Shown here in pieces: positions 20,931 through 33,721 of a stretch of 64,000 bases of DNA. Position 1 is the first letter of the stretch. The number at the start of each line of letters is the position of its first letter. Origin of the DNA: Fennellomyces sp. T-0311 (lineage: Eukaryota > Mucoromycota > Mucoromycetes > Mucorales > Lichtheimiaceae); assembly GCA_025266875.1 (NCBI GenBank), contig JALLLT010000005.1, positions 744,001 through 808,000 of the forward strand, given 5' to 3'. A program made the position numbers and the translations under genes. The notes under the pieces are model-generated. The model was given only the letters and a program-made list of their open reading frames with translations. It did not search any database and was not told the origin of the DNA.

Positions 20931-22627
20931 TCACATAGTAAACTCGACAAATAAATGCTTGTAAGGATCATCGCCTGCTGGAGCATTCCGATCTGTCTCA
21001 AAAATATCTGGGTATTTTTCAAAGTTGCTGGTATCGCCTGGATGTCGATAACTTGGTACAATCGGTGCCTAATGACATGTTGCTAAGCAATACCGTCTCC
21101 ATAGCTCCCGTTTCATAGACACAACTTACTCTGACAGTCTTATCCAGCAGACCTATCCAATCCACACCTCTGAACCATCTGTGCCGCTTCACATCCTCTG
21201 ACCCTCCCTATTGTTTCAAAATGAGTACCACCCATCGCGACGTTTTATCCGCCTGCCTACCTTCAAATTGCCAAGTCGCTTTGTGAGATCACCCACGAGT
21301 AGCCGTTTTAACAGATCCTTTGCCAGCATATCGAAATGTGCCGGGAATTGCACTTTGCCCGCCAGAATCTTTTCATAGATGCCGAACGAGTTGTCATCAA
21401 AGAAAGGCGGATATCTAAACAAAAAAAAATCACGAAATCAGCATCCCCCCCCCATTCTCCCATAGGCTTGTGTGTATGTTAAAAGTTACCCAGCCAACAT
21501 TTCAAAGATAAGGATACCCAGTGCCCACCAATCCGCTGCCTTTCCGTGACCTTTGCTCTGGATGATCTCGGGGGCCAGGTACTCGGGAGTACCGCATAAG
21601 GTCCATGTCCTGGGATAGAGAGGAGGTTGACGTGAGCATCTACATATATAAATTACAATGGCACACACACTTACCGATCGGCAATCTTTTTGGCAAATCC
21701 GAAATCCGTCAAACGAATGTGACCCTGATGATCAATCAGTAGATTTTCCGGCTTGAGGTCTCGATAAATGATATCTTTGGAGTGGAGGTATTCGATGGCC
21801 AGCACGATCTCCGACGCATAAAATCGTGTCATGTCGTTGGTGAACCGTCCTGCTCGACGCAAATGCGAAAACAATTCGCCACCGACGACATATTCCAACA
21901 GCATATACAGGTTGGTATCGTCTTGGAACGTGCAAAACCTGATGGTACCGGTTAACCTTTTTGGAAAACGCACACAATCTATACAACACTTACAGATCGA
22001 CAATGAACGGGAATCGGACTGAGGCTAAAATCTGCTTCTCCCATAATAAGTGCTGCACTTGCTTCAGTCGTACGACTTCGGACTTCTTGAGTACTTTCAT
22101 GGCATAAAACTTGCTTGTCGCCTTAAACTTGGTCAAGTACACCCGACCAAACGTACCCGTTCCTTTGTATACAAAAAGTCACTTTTTTATTATGGATTAA
22201 GCCCTATCGCGAGTAAGTTTGGCCAAATCAAAACTCTTTGCTTACCAAGCGTGTCCAGCAGCTCAAAGTCCTTGAGTCCGAACGATGGTTTAGGTACATA
22301 GACAGGCGGTCGGCTGTGATAGTATTGCAGTCGACTCGCCTGCGCATGCTGTTGCGCCGAAGCAAGATTGGCCAACGGGTGATTCGGCGGAAACGCACTG
22401 GGATCATGCCGTTTTAATGGATGCGGAGCAGAGGCTAAACGCAACGGCAAATGCTGTTGTTCGGTTTGTTGAGGTCGATTGTAGTAGTACGATGGTGTTG
22501 CTGATGACGGTTTAAAGGGCTCATGTTGCTCGCTCAGGAACGGGAGCGGCGGAGGTCGTGGTTGATGGCGTTGTTGCTCTGAAGGATGACCGTCCGATTC
22601 GTGTACACTTTCAGAAATGCGCTCCAT
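20931..22627 (-). CDS. pkaC: cAMP-dependent protein kinase catalytic subunit
   Basis: Seven exons (22627-22246, 22162-21994, 21938-21675, 21609-21490, 21414-21261, 21207-21130, 21068-20931) give 434 residues. PKA-C phosphorylates Ser/Thr targets once cAMP releases it from the regulatory subunit. The N-terminal 115 residues are P/Q/H-rich and probably disordered, as in other fungal PKA-C proteins. The kinase core follows: GTGTFGRV loop, the AMKVLKK lysine, [21 protein letters not shown], the activation loop [14 protein letters not shown] with its phospho-threonine, and [16 protein letters not shown]. The AGC tail ends in FVEFTM, close to the usual C-terminal F-x-x-F hydrophobic motif. All exon phases agree. 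Long pyrimidine/A-rich DNA upstream is the likely promoter. Confidence 0.95.
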
Positions 22628-24709
22628 TACTGTTATATATTACTTTTTGGCTATATTTTTTTTCAGTGACAGGCCCCTAGAGTGCATACGTTTTTCCCAG
22701 TCGTTTTTTAGTATTGACTTTGCATTTCAAACGAGAGAGAGAAGGAGGTAATGAAGTCTTTTACAGAAAAAAAAAGTGTAAACCATAAAGAAGGCTAAAC
22801 CTTACCTTCAAGTTGTGGCACACGTTTCCTCCTCGCAAAATAATATATGGATCGATATATTCGAGGAGTGTAGGGCAGTATTGAAAAAAAAAAGAAAAAA
22901 CAGGAGAAAAGACGGTTCCTGATGTATATATAACACAAACTCTGTTGGTTTGCGTTACAGAAGGGAAAAGAGAGAGAGGAAAGCGAAAGAAGGGAGTAAA
23001 AAGGTGCTTTTTGGTCGGAAAGAGAATCGTCGCCTTTGCTATGTATAGGGGGGGCAGCCGTGTGTATTCTTGTGTGTGTTAGGTCGTGCGACCACCGCCG
23101 CCTTACACGCGCGAGCCTTACATTTGAGGCATGTTGCACACACCCATACCCGCCCGCACCCTTATATCGTCATCAGACACACAGCCCCTCCCTTCCCTCC
23201 CTTTTATATTTGCTCATAATCTGGCTTCTTCAAATATATCTGACTCTCTTTATTGCTTTCTATATATATATAGCTATCTCAACCAATGGCGCCACACCGA
23301 CAGCCCGTTTATGGTCCGTGCAGCTGGGGAGAAAAGAAAAAGTACATGACCGATGGGCGGTCATCCAAAAGTATGATAATTGCAATTTACTGTCACCGAA
23401 CACAAACATTAAGTAAACCTGTCAAAACCTTGCTTTGTACACGCCAACTTGTCTTTCATCTCGTAAACTTTTTTTTCTACATAGCATTTGGCTTTTCGTT
23501 TAAAAACATGTTTCCACTAGATTACTTTGAGTATCGAATTGATATAGCTTATCGATCTACTATTCCTTACTAACTATGGCATTAATGGGTATATACAGTA
23601 AGTGACTCGAAATAGGCGTTCAAAAGAATTGTAGCTATTATGGCTATGTGGAATTTCTCACGGTCTAACTACCTGGTAAATATAAGGGCGACCTATTACT
23701 ATATAGTTTTTAGTCACCCCGTCTCTCTCTTTCATCTTATCTTTCGATGAGCCATCATCCAGATACCTTTAGCACTTCGTCCTCCTTGCTTTATTGCCAG
23801 GTTTCTTTCCCGACATTTTCCGTATTGTGCATCTGTTTCCTCTTGATGAAGCTCGTAATATGTGAATAACTAATAAAGGGTATGGTGCGCCATACCATCG
23901 AGTGGATTGCATGTCGATCTGTGGCTGCCTGTGTTGATCATCGCTGCTTACTGGATTCATCATTGCCTTTTCGACCTATCGGTACCGTTTGCATCGTTTT
24001 CACGTAGAACGCTTACATCTGTCAAGTAAGCGAGCGATAAGCGGCATCGCTTTTGAGCTGTGAATATGTAGTAGATGGTTCGTATGTTGCCATCCATCGA
24101 AACGGATGTTTTCGTAGCGCTAGAAATACTGTTGACTTTGTCAAACTGTGGGGCATTCGTAAGCAAGTCAAAAACTCAAATTAAATTTCAACCGATGGGC
24201 CCAGAGAGTATGCCTCTGAGGGTAGCGAAACAATTAAATCATTGTTTGCGAGGTAAAGAAATTCGAGTGGCTTCTCAGCGAGCACTCGCTTTATCCAGCA
24301 CAAAACTGATGCCCAATACTTTACTGCGAGCAAAGATAGTTACGTACATCTATGCGTGGGGCTATCCGAGGAGCAAGACTAACAGTTTGTTGGTCAATTA
24401 TCGTAAGAGCCCAAGGCGATCACAAAGGTAACGTGTGAGACGATGTTTTCAATGGCCCACTTTTACGTACTTGAACTAAATGAATTTCGGTCCAACAAGC
24501 CAAACCATTTTATATACTCCATCTACCGTTCCCCTTTCAACTTGAACCGTAGCTGTTTAACAACTTGAAAGTTTACCATTCCTTTTTTGAATCGGTGCTA
24601 TCGAGAGTAGACATACTGGCCATACACCTGTTTGGATTGATGGAAGAACGAACGCATTTAAACGTGAGATTCGGCTTTTTTGTTTCTCTCTACAGTTTTT
24701 TTTTTCTAA
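22628..24709. other. Long divergent spacer between pkaC and NmrA-like gene
   Basis: About 2.1 kb without a supported gene. The pkaC-proximal half is pyrimidine/AG rich and fits promoter and 5' UTR. The rest has short frames, the longest a 118-codon plus frame at 24075-24431, without recognisable features. Confidence 0.5.
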
Positions 24710-25806
24710 ATGTCCCAACAAAAGATCTTTGCTATCACCAACGTCGACAGCTTGCGTGGTTATGCGCATGCGTACTACTTTTTGAAGAACCTCGAAAAGA
24801 ATGTTAAGCTTCGCATGTTTTGTCGCAACCGTCAAGGTCTTGAACAACTTGAGCAGATGGGTGGTGAATTGATCGAAACCAACTACCTCAGTAACCATGA
24901 AATCGAAAATGCACTCCAAGATGTGAATTATCTCATGTTCCTTCCGGAGCATTCCCGCGAACGGTTCCAACAAGGATTTACTGTGTTGACGGCGGCCAGA
25001 GAAAAGCAGGTGGGATACGTTGCCATGTTTTCCTTGTGAGTTCCCTCTTGAACGAAAAAAAGCCCAGTATCCTCTTTGCAAGATTAATGATATCTTATAG
25101 ACTTGGTGTAGACCAGGCTAAAAAGTACACCGAGTATCCCATTCTGCACACCTATCGAAACTTGGAGCAAATCATGTGCAACAATTTCGATCAAGAGCGT
25201 TACTGCATCTTCCGAACCCCGGTTTTGAACGAGATCTTTTACAGGCTTACGCCGATGGTGGAACATGAGAACACACTCCGGATGCCGGTCAAAAAGGGAA
25301 CCAAAATGGCCATGGTGGATCTCGGTGACGTTGTGGAAGCCGTTTACAATCTCTCGGTGAAGGATGTTCAACAAGAGGACAACCGGTCCTTTTTAACGCG
25401 TTACGTGTTTCCCAACACACCGGCGAAAAATCAAACCTTGTTCGAGTTCACGCCGACGCAAGTGCTTACGGTGGAGCAACTGGCCGAACAAATGGGACAA
25501 GGACTTGAAAAGGACCAGACGCTTCAGTACGGCGAAATCAATGCGAGCGATTTGCGTCGATATCTCGAATCCACGCGGGACGATGAGCGGTTCCGTCGCG
25601 GTGATCGTGAGAATGAATACTTATTCCCGATTGGACCTTTTATGAATGATGCTACCATTGATACATTGATGGAACGTTGGCAACTTGCCAATCAAGGACT
25701 AGTCGACAAGGTCACGCATGATCTGGAGCGTGCATTGCATCGGCCACCCATGACGTTAAACGAGTTCTTTAGAAGGAACCGTGAGAACTTTCGCCGCTTG
25801 CAGTAG
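24710..25806 (+). CDS. NmrA-like NAD(P)-binding family protein
   Basis: Two exons (24710-25035, 25101-25806) give 343 residues. The join restores AMFSLLGVDQAKKYTEYP. NmrA-like proteins are atypical short-chain-dehydrogenase folds that often act as redox sensors or transcription co-regulators instead of enzymes. The order of a Rossmann beta-alpha start (KIFAITNVDSLRGYAHAYYF), a second strand (VKLRMFCRN), DVNYLMFLPEH, YVAMFSL, the HTYRNLEQIM helix, the FRTPVLNEIFYRL segment and VDLGDVVEAVYNL fits this family. The usual Gly-rich GATGxxG nucleotide loop is degenerate here (TNVDSLRG), so cofactor binding may be weak or lost. The C-terminal 60 residues are polar and helical. Confidence 0.75.
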
Positions 25807-26651
25807 TTTGATCTTGATCCAGTGTTCACTGTTATCAATGGAATCGAAATAACAATCCGCTTTTCCCACATACGACCCGATAGTATGATTCAATTGTCTC
25901 TGAAAAAAAAGCAACCATTGAAAAGTTGGATATGCATGTGAAAGCACAAACGGAAAAATTGGCTAGTGATTTACTCGTCTTGGTTATTTGTTGCTAAATC
26001 TGCAATGCAAGGTCCTCGGCATTCGATGAAAGCCGACGACAGTTCATTTTACCTGCCATCAGATGACGCCTTTGTTTTAATAACACATTTCCCAATCCAA
26101 TGGTTGTTGTTTTTGCTAGCTGTAACACGGATACTCTGTACACAAAATGAAATCACCGTGATGCAAAAACATATGACAAAGCGTCAATGACAGTGGATCT
26201 CGGCTATGATGGACACGCTCTTTATTTTCTTCTTGCGTTTCAAAACTGCTTTTGTTTTTTTTAATTGTTACATCTATCAGTCATTTTCATCTCTCAACAT
26301 CATGGTAATGTCGTTGCTATATGCGCCCATGATCGCTGTGGCTCTGGTAGCCCGGTTCTTCCGATTGTTGCTTTTGCATGCACGTCATCGTCTTGCTGCA
26401 TCCTCTTTGACTATGCTTTAATAGCAATCCATTGATTTCCATGCAGGATATATCCAACTGTATGCAAAATAAAAAAACCATTTCAGCTACTTTGGCTGGC
26501 GCTCGTTGCTTGCTTTGTTGCCATTCGAAGAGAGCGGACAAATGTTAATCCGGTTAGAGCTCTCGCATGATTTGCTCTGGATATCAAATCGCGTGCCAGG
26601 TTCCGATTGCCAAGCACTCCATTCTTTGTTCCTTTCGAAATTTACAAAAAA
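25807..26651. other. Spacer between NmrA-like gene and FIS1
   Basis: 3' flank of the NmrA-like gene and promoter/5' leader of FIS1, both on the plus strand. T-rich, with a few short frames. A hydrophobic stretch decodes around 26206-26400 but has no splice or family support. Confidence 0.5.
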
Positions 26652-27288
26652 ATGAAAGAGGCCATGCCCATGGCACAAGAAGCAGAAACTCCTTTGGGAG
26701 CAGCAGAAGTTGAAGTAATGAAACGCTCATTATTCTTAAAGTGAATGAAGCGCTCGTGTTAATGGAACGTGAAACAGGTTCTCCGCAAGCAATTCCTCAA
26801 AGAAGGAGAATACGTCACTGTCCAAACAAAATTCAACTATGCATGGAGTCTCATTCGATCTGCAGATCGTAAACAAGTAGGCGAGGGCATCAAGTTACTG
26901 ACAGGTAATCTTTGCAAAGTTTTTGCTGCGCATATAACGAAAGTGAACCACTTTAGAAATATTCCACGATTCCCCGGAACGACGTCGCGAGTGTTTGTAC
27001 TATCTAGCTATTGGCCATTACAAGATTGCAAACTACTCGGAAGCGAGAAAGTTCAACCGAGAACTTCTCAAGCATGAACCAAGAAATGAGCAGGCGCGTG
27101 ATCTGGATAGGCGGATTGATGAAAAAGTATCGAGTGGTATGTTGATACAGGTCATAGGCAGTTTTTTTTTGAAACAGGTTAATAATCTGGTACCGTCAGA
27201 GGGAGCCATCGGTTTGGCCATCGTAGGAGGGGTTGTCACCGTAGGCGCTGCTCTACTGGCAGCGATTGTGAAACGATCCAGACAATGA
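26652..27288 (+). CDS. FIS1: Mitochondrial fission protein Fis1
   Basis: Four exons (26652-26714, 26778-26904, 26957-27136, 27200-27288) give 152 residues, the same length as human FIS1 and close to yeast Fis1 (155). Fis1 is a tail-anchored TPR-like adaptor that recruits the fission machinery to mitochondria and peroxisomes. Visible: [13 protein letters not shown], then [30 protein letters not shown], which matches the family's most conserved helix pair across an exon join. The C-terminal tail anchor [20 protein letters not shown] is followed by basic KRSRQ, as expected for outer-membrane targeting. The last acceptor (27199) was chosen because it gives EKVSSEGAIG, aligned with the family; a nearer acceptor would add several residues. 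A downstream ATG at residue 5 or 7 is an alternative start. Confidence 0.93.
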
Positions 27289-29039
27289 TTGTCGTTGGTC
27301 ATAATGCATCTGTAAAGCCTATTTGTATTATCAAGTCATGCGATCAAATATAGCAGCAAGAAGATCTTTGTTCCCTCGGGCATCTTCTGAAATTATGGAT
27401 AGGGCGGCTGACAATGCAATCCTTTCGTTGCGCTTGAATCAGGGTCTCTATCACATGCCTGGGCTTCAGTAAAAAACTTACAGTTGATAGTGCTAACTTA
27501 CCAGATTGGGACGCGCGTCATCCGTGTCAGCATACCAGACACACTCTTCTGGCCGGCTCTAGCCAGCAGGACCGGTATACGGACGTATGCCAGGTAGGGA
27601 GAGGGGGATGAGTCAGCGCTCTGAAGGGAATCAATGATCACTTTTGAAGGTCGTACAACGCATGGGAATGAACAACTTACCGCTTGGTTCTCGGTCATTG
27701 CAAAGGCTAAAGGAAACAGTCTTGTCACGCTGCTTTTTACGTTCTCATTGCCGCATTTTTTGTCTCACTTATGCAACCTGCTACTCTTTCATCACTTTGC
27801 TGATATGAACATCCTATTGACTCCAATCCCAGGTTGAGCCACTGCCATTATAATAAAGTAGTGTATGTTTATGGTCGTAAATACATAATGTAGTGTGCAT
27901 TTGGAACTCGTTTATTACACACCGCAAAGAATATCACGCTTTTAAACCATAATGTACAGCGTGGATCATCAGTTTCCGATGGTCAACGGCCGTAGCGGGT
28001 CATATTTCCCTCCACGGGGTGATCCATCAAGGTTGAAGCAATTTTGATTAAATCAATACAAAGCCAAGCAAGCGGCAGCTTGTATCTGAAGGGTTACATC
28101 GAACCGTGCCTTGATGACATGAGCGTAGCTGAACACTTCATAGGCTGGTTTAGGTAAGACATGACAAACCAATGAGCGTATCTGGACACTTCATAGACTG
28201 CCTAGGGGAGACATAAAGACTAGCTCGGCCGTTCATTCGCCTTACTTCAGGCCCGCAAGCCCGCTTAAATCAGGGAGAAAATATTGTCCCCCGCCTTTCT
28301 TTCAAGGGTTTTGTGTAACGCAAGTACACAGTTGTCTGTTTTGGTATAGTTGCGTGAAGAAAAGAATAAAGGCAGACAAGCAGAAGAATCACCTCCAATG
28401 CATTAAGCACATCGTGGAGTGCTCTGAATGGCGTACTGTTTAATTGCCTGATATCGAGATTCTTTGCCGTACACAAGATCGTCATCCATGCTCTTTTTTT
28501 TTCTCGTGGAACCGTAAGTCGTACGACGATTTAGGAAATGCTATCGTTGCTTGGCATGATAGTGCTGGTTCCACGCTCCACTTGAATTAAATTGTGGTGC
28601 GTTGACTTCATGAATCAGCGAGCAAACGGCTCTAGTGACGAAAATAGCATCATGCTAGGCGAGAATGCGATCCCATGTGCGAATTCCGGCACAGCCAAAC
28701 GACCTCCATTTAAGCGTCGGTGGGTGCAATTTGGAGTTGAAGGAAATGGAAATACACAGATGATGCAGTTAATTAAAGGAAACGAACACCATGCCGCAAG
28801 CCGAGGACGATGTAGTAATTACAGCGGCCAACGCTTAAATTTTGCTCCGAGGCGGTACGATTCGCTATGATTGGATGAAAGTAAGTCCTCGCCATGGAAA
28901 CCCCCCTTGGCAGCGCTTCTTTTTTTTTCTCTCTCTCTCTTCTTTTCCGGTCATCTAAAGATCTGTCGAATCCCATACACCTACTCTTATTGGATCCGCT
29001 CGGAACGTATTACGTGTCTGTTCCAAGCATCGTCTAATA
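27289..29039. other. Spacer upstream of the Zn2Cys6 factor
   Basis: About 1.75 kb with no supported gene. It includes a diverged tandem duplication (28119-28224). A 92-codon plus frame at 28592-28870 has no recognisable feature. The 3' half is probably the promoter and leader of the transcription factor at 29040. Confidence 0.5.
28119..28224. repeat. Diverged 53-bp tandem duplication
   Basis: Two head-to-tail copies starting ATGAGCGTA, at 28119 and 28172. They share ATGAGCGTA, ACACTTCATAG and a GAGACAT/AAGACAT segment, but differ by several substitutions and about one indel. This is an old local duplication in non-coding DNA. Confidence 0.6.
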
Positions 29040-32000
29040 ATGTCGTCTGTCTTTGTGTCCGACAATTCTGCTGGTGGATTTTCCCAATCACAACAACAAA
29101 AACCGCCTGAACCAGCAAGGCCTAAACGACCGCGACCTAGTCTTGCAGTAAGCCCTAATTTTTTTTTGTCGAGTGGGAAGCTAAAAAGTTAAGCTTTCTG
29201 TTTCTTTTTTTTTCTTAGTGCATTCGTTGCAGAAAGAAAAAAGTCAAGTGCGATTTTGTACAGCCAACGTGCGGTCGATGTGCCAATGCAGGGCTTCCTT
29301 GCAGTTATGCAACACCTCCACGACGAGTCGACGGACAGGCGTTCGATCAACTGGGCAATCATGTGGAAGAACTCAAGGAACGCATGCAAAAGATGCAGAC
29401 GGAATTAGCCATGATTAAGAGCAATTTGCATCCGTTTCCCGGTAGCGGCAGTACAGCAGGTGACAGTGTCGGTTTTGCGTCGTCGTCCGGTATTGCTGAC
29501 GAAGAGAACTTGAGTAACTCGCGAGGCGTATCACCACTCGGCAATAGCCCGGTTGTCATGGATCAACTTCAGTTGTCGCAGGAGAACGGCCCAATGACGA
29601 TGATTGAACCGCAGCAACCGGTCACTTGGCGCTTGTCGCTCTCGCCTTCAGGCTTGCGTATCGATACAAACATTGCCAGCGTCGCCGATCTCTATAGAAT
29701 CCTCCTGAATGGTATTAGTCAGCTCAACATCAACAGCGACTCCACAACCAACCTCTTCAGCACCGACTCTATTCGCGGCGACAGCAATAAGCCACGTCAG
29801 CATAAGGCCTGGGGCCGTTATGCACAGCAACATCGCGCCAAACCTCTCGAGTCAAGCGACACCGTCATGGCGCCCGCCACTGATACGCACACGCCAGCAC
29901 CAGGCAACAGCACCAGCAATGGCGCGGTCGGAGGAGTAGGAGGAGGAGGTGGTGGTGGCGGCGGCGGAAGGCTCTGGGAAGTGGATGACAACGAGGCACT
30001 CAAGATTCAGCAGGAGCGTAAATCGGCAGACGACACCATACCGCAAGCCACGCTCGATAACCTCATGCATAGTTGCTACCACAAGTGCTTTTTGGCTTAT
30101 CAGATCGTCGACAAGGAGGCGTTCATGCAGCAGTATGCCAGTGAAGCCGGCCTGGATCCGCTCCTCGCGAATTCAATCAGCGCATGGGTCGCCAAGCACG
30201 GATGTATCTATCACAACGCATGTCCGGGCAAGGATCCTTCATCCATGGGCGAAGCTTACTTTAAAAACGCACGGCAGCTGCTCAAAAAATGCTTTGACAT
30301 TAGCAATGCCACCACGGTGCACGCTCTATTGAATCTGTACATGTATCAGCTCAGCAGCGAGCGATCGAGCCTGGCTTATCTGTACATTGGCCTGGCTATT
30401 CGGATGGCGCAGGACCTCAAGTTCCATAAAAAGGAACACATGCCCGCTGACTTGAAGCAGCGCGAGACAAGCAAACGGCTGTGGTGGTCTGCCTACTGGC
30501 TGGATCTGTGTGCTGCGCTCGAATCGAATAGACCGACCATGGTGGACGACAAGGACTGTGACCTCGAATACCCAACCAAGCTGGACTTTGAAGATGAGGA
30601 GACAGGCTACCGGATAGACTTTTGCGTCCACTCCATCAAGCTCATGAAGATCCGCAAGGACATTACCAAGCATCTGCCCTCTGAGCAATCGGGCCAGTCG
30701 CTGCTCTCTGCTATCTCACGCTTGGAGAATGCCCTGACAACCTGGCTCAATGAGCTGCCACAGTACCTGCGTTTCGAACCCGAAGATGTGTTTTGCAAGA
30801 CCGATACATTCAAGGATGAAGCCAGTCTGATCCTGAACATCCAGTACCAGACGACCTGGATCATGTTGCACAAGTTCTTCCTGCCAAAACAGAACCAAAC
30901 GGCAACACCCGTCGCCCTGCTTTCGCTCAACATTTGCACCAAGTCCGCCAACTTTATCACCAAGCTGCTGGACATTTACGCCAAGAACCTCTGCTGGTGC
31001 CAATTCTTTTACGCGCTGGACGGCGTCATTGCGAGTGTATCGATCCACCAGAGCAACGCCTTGTCGAACGAAGAGGAAGTGGCGTGTCTTGCGCAACGCA
31101 ACTTAATTCTCACGGCGAATGTATTACGGAACTCGCCGTTGTTGTACATGGAGAAGGTGAATGAAATTATTGAGAGCATCGAATCGTTCTTGAAGCAAAA
31201 CAATTTGCCAAACGATTTGAGCAAGTTGCCCGCCGTGAACGAAGATCTTGTCAACCAACAATCGATCTACTCCGTGTTCCATCCGGGCGTGTTTGAAAAC
31301 AATCAAAATCAACAACAATCACAACAATCCGTGTCGGCTGCTACATCCGTGGCTGGCATGGCACAACAGGCCACTGCCTCGCCTTCGATGGCACAGCTGG
31401 GCCCACAACATCAATCATCACCAGCAACCATGCTGTCATCCAGTAGCTTATCACCGCATCCTCGTCAGCAGCCCATGTCAAGCCCAATTCCCATGACAGC
31501 GTCTCCACAGCAATCCATTCCCGACCAAGCACAAGCTCGTCAGCCAGGCGCATTGGCTCAACAGGCTCAACAGCAGCAAATAGCGGATATGGGTTACACA
31601 CAGCAGCTTCCGGGGGCCACGTCGGCCAACATGATGTCAGCTGGTGCCGGTATGCTGTTCAACAACCCTGCGCTTATGGGCTTCACGGGTACTGGAGGCG
31701 ATGCACCAATGGATCAGCTGTTGTTCCGAGACATGAACTTTATGGACCAGGGAGGCGATCGCATGATGAGCCAGCAAGATGTGTTTGCCTCGCTGGGATC
31801 CAACATGCTAGGCGACACTTCATTTGCTCCGAATCCATCAACAGGAGGTTCATTCCCCTTCACTGATATGAGTCAAGCGGATATCTACAGTCCTCAACAG
31901 CACCATCAACAACAGAGACCTCAGCAACCTCAACCCCCACAACCTCAACCACAACATCGACAAAACAACAGCAGTAACAATGATCCATCCTCATTCCCAG

Positions 32001-32332
32001 GCAACTTGTTTGGCAATCCAGCATTGTTCGGTCTTCAAGGTGCAGGCATGAACCAACCTTACGGAATGAACGACGCTTCTACATCTTCCAGTAGTGGATT
32101 TGATCCCGCAGCCTTGTTTGCGAACGTCAATATGGATCAAGCTGCAATGAATGCTTTGCTGTACGGCTCTGCTGCTGCATCAGGGTCGGGAGATGGCATG
32201 GGTATACCGTTCGGACAACAGCAGCAACAACAGCAACCACCCACGGGTCCTTCATCATCTGCGAATTTTGCAGCGGCAATGTATGCCGCTAGTAGAAAGA
32301 GAGTTCATCGTGAATGGGATGATTCCGCATGA
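29040..32332 (+). CDS. Zn2Cys6 fungal transcription factor, 1073 residues
   Basis: Two exons (29040-29147, 29219-32332). The short first exon has a basic patch (ARPKRPRPSLA). The second opens directly with the zinc cluster, cysteines spaced C-x2-C-x6-C-x6-C-x2-C-x6-C (residues 37-63), followed by a coiled-coil dimer helix (HVEELKERMQKMQTEL). A glycine run lies near residue 277. The fungal-specific regulatory domain spans roughly residues 315-620: NLMHSCYHKCFLAYQIVDKE, ALLNLYMYQLSSERSSLAYLY, then SKRLWWSAYWLDLCAALESN. The C-terminal 350 residues are rich in Q, P, S and M with a CAG/CAA-encoded glutamine run (32216-32240), suitable as an activation region. The family controls metabolic regulons, but the target here cannot be predicted. 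Confidence 0.92.
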
Positions 32333-32757
32333 TAAGCTATTATTACTGTTTGCCTTTATCTTTTTATTGTTCATTTTTTGTCTGTTTTTCTTTTTTTCTA
32401 TCTCTCTATACACTTTATCATGGGGATAGCTCTAGCTTCCTCAACTCCTTTCACCTGTATACTAACTGACAGACGCTTTGCTTTTTGTACACAAAAAATA
32501 TACTATTGTCGTGAGAAATAATCTATTCTACTTTTATCGAGCGTCGACCCAAAGATGATATTGCTGACAACGTGGCAACATAGTCACTATGACAATGGGT
32601 TGCTGTGGTAACAGAATCTGTCAGGTACTTTTATGTACAACAAGCCACGGTAAAGGTATTATCACGGCTGGCGAAACCTTCCTGTACGCCGGAGATCAAA
32701 TTTGTTTGGGTGGCGACTCCATCGCTGGCAACCTTTCAACTAAATAAAAACATAAAC
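32333..32757. other. Spacer between transcription factor and uL1m
   Basis: 3' UTR-like, T-rich DNA followed by the presumed promoter of the uL1m gene. An open frame reaches upstream of 32758 on the plus strand, but the internal ATG at 32758 starts a typical mitochondrial leader. Confidence 0.55.
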
Positions 32758-33721
32758 ATGCTACCCATTGCACGTACCGCCGGCCGACACTGCACACTTC
32801 GACCCGTAGCACCGATCGTGTTGAATCGTACATTTGTTTCGAAAAAGAAGAAGGCAGCAGCACGAGAGAATCCGGACGCCCTTGACATTCAAGAAGCTGT
32901 GCGCGTTTTGAAGGCATTCGAAGTCGGCCACCCTTCTCACCAAATTGAAGCACACGTCCAATGTAAAATTGAAAAATCGACACCTCTCATTCGTGGATCG
33001 GTCGTGTTGCCACGCAGTATCAAGCAGGAAGCAACGGTCTTGGTGTTTGCTACCGGAAAACAGGCTGAGGATGCCAAGGCAGCAGGCGCTCACTTTGTTG
33101 GTGGTCAAGAATTGATTGAAAAAGTCCAGAACGGTGAACTCAAGTTTGACAAGTGTATTTCAACACCTCAAATGTTCCCAGCTGTTACAAAGATTGCCCG
33201 TGTTTTGGGTCCCAAGGGATTGATGCCTACTGTGAAAAAGGGTAAGCTGGTGAATCAAGACTGGAATAAGTGGCTCATGGAGATTGGCTTAGGTACCGTA
33301 ACGGATGATGTCGCCACTGTGGTACGGACATCAAAGGGCTCATTTGATTTCAAGGGCGATAAGCACGGCGTTTTGCACACAGGTACCATATGTCCCCTTG
33401 GTGAGTTTCAGATGTATTAATCGTGCCATGTAACCCGTCTAGGCATTGGCAAAGTCAGCTTTGAAGGTGCTGATATTGAAGGTAATTGGAATTAATGGGA
33501 GGAGTTGAGAAAGATACTTACGCGTTGGACATAGCCAACCTTAAAGTCATTTTGGAGGAATTACGGACATTTGGCAAGACAAATAATCTCAAGGGTAAGT
33601 GACAACATTTTATTCTTGAGGCTTAGAAAGCTAATGCATAATTGCAGCCATTATCCAAAATGTCGTATTGTCATCCACGAGAGGTCCTGGCATCGTCATT
33701 GCCGGCGGTCCTTCCCTTTAG
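32758..33721 (+). CDS. MRPL1: Mitochondrial large-subunit ribosomal protein uL1m
   Basis: Five exons (32758-33241, 33293-33382, 33443-33481, 33535-33594, 33648-33721) give 248 residues. It forms part of the L1 stalk of the mitochondrial large subunit, near the tRNA exit site. The leader MLPIARTAGRHCTLRP is basic and uncharged-acid free, as for import. Hallmarks: ALDIQEAVRVLKAFE, LPRSIKQEATVLVFA, AKAAGAHFVGGQELIEKV, the signature VLGPKGLMP followed by GTVTDDVA, then GKVSFEGADIE, NLKVILEELRTF and VVLSSTRGPGIVI. The first intron (33242-33292) is 51 bases, a multiple of three, and free of stops, so an unspliced product would add 17 residues in frame. The 39-base third exon is small. Confidence 0.92.

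Noticed and set aside
24075..24431. 118-codon plus frame
   Set aside because: No domain, membrane segment or splice support; it lies in a long spacer.
28592..28870. 92-codon plus frame before the transcription factor
   Set aside because: No similarity recognised; probably within the promoter or 5' leader.
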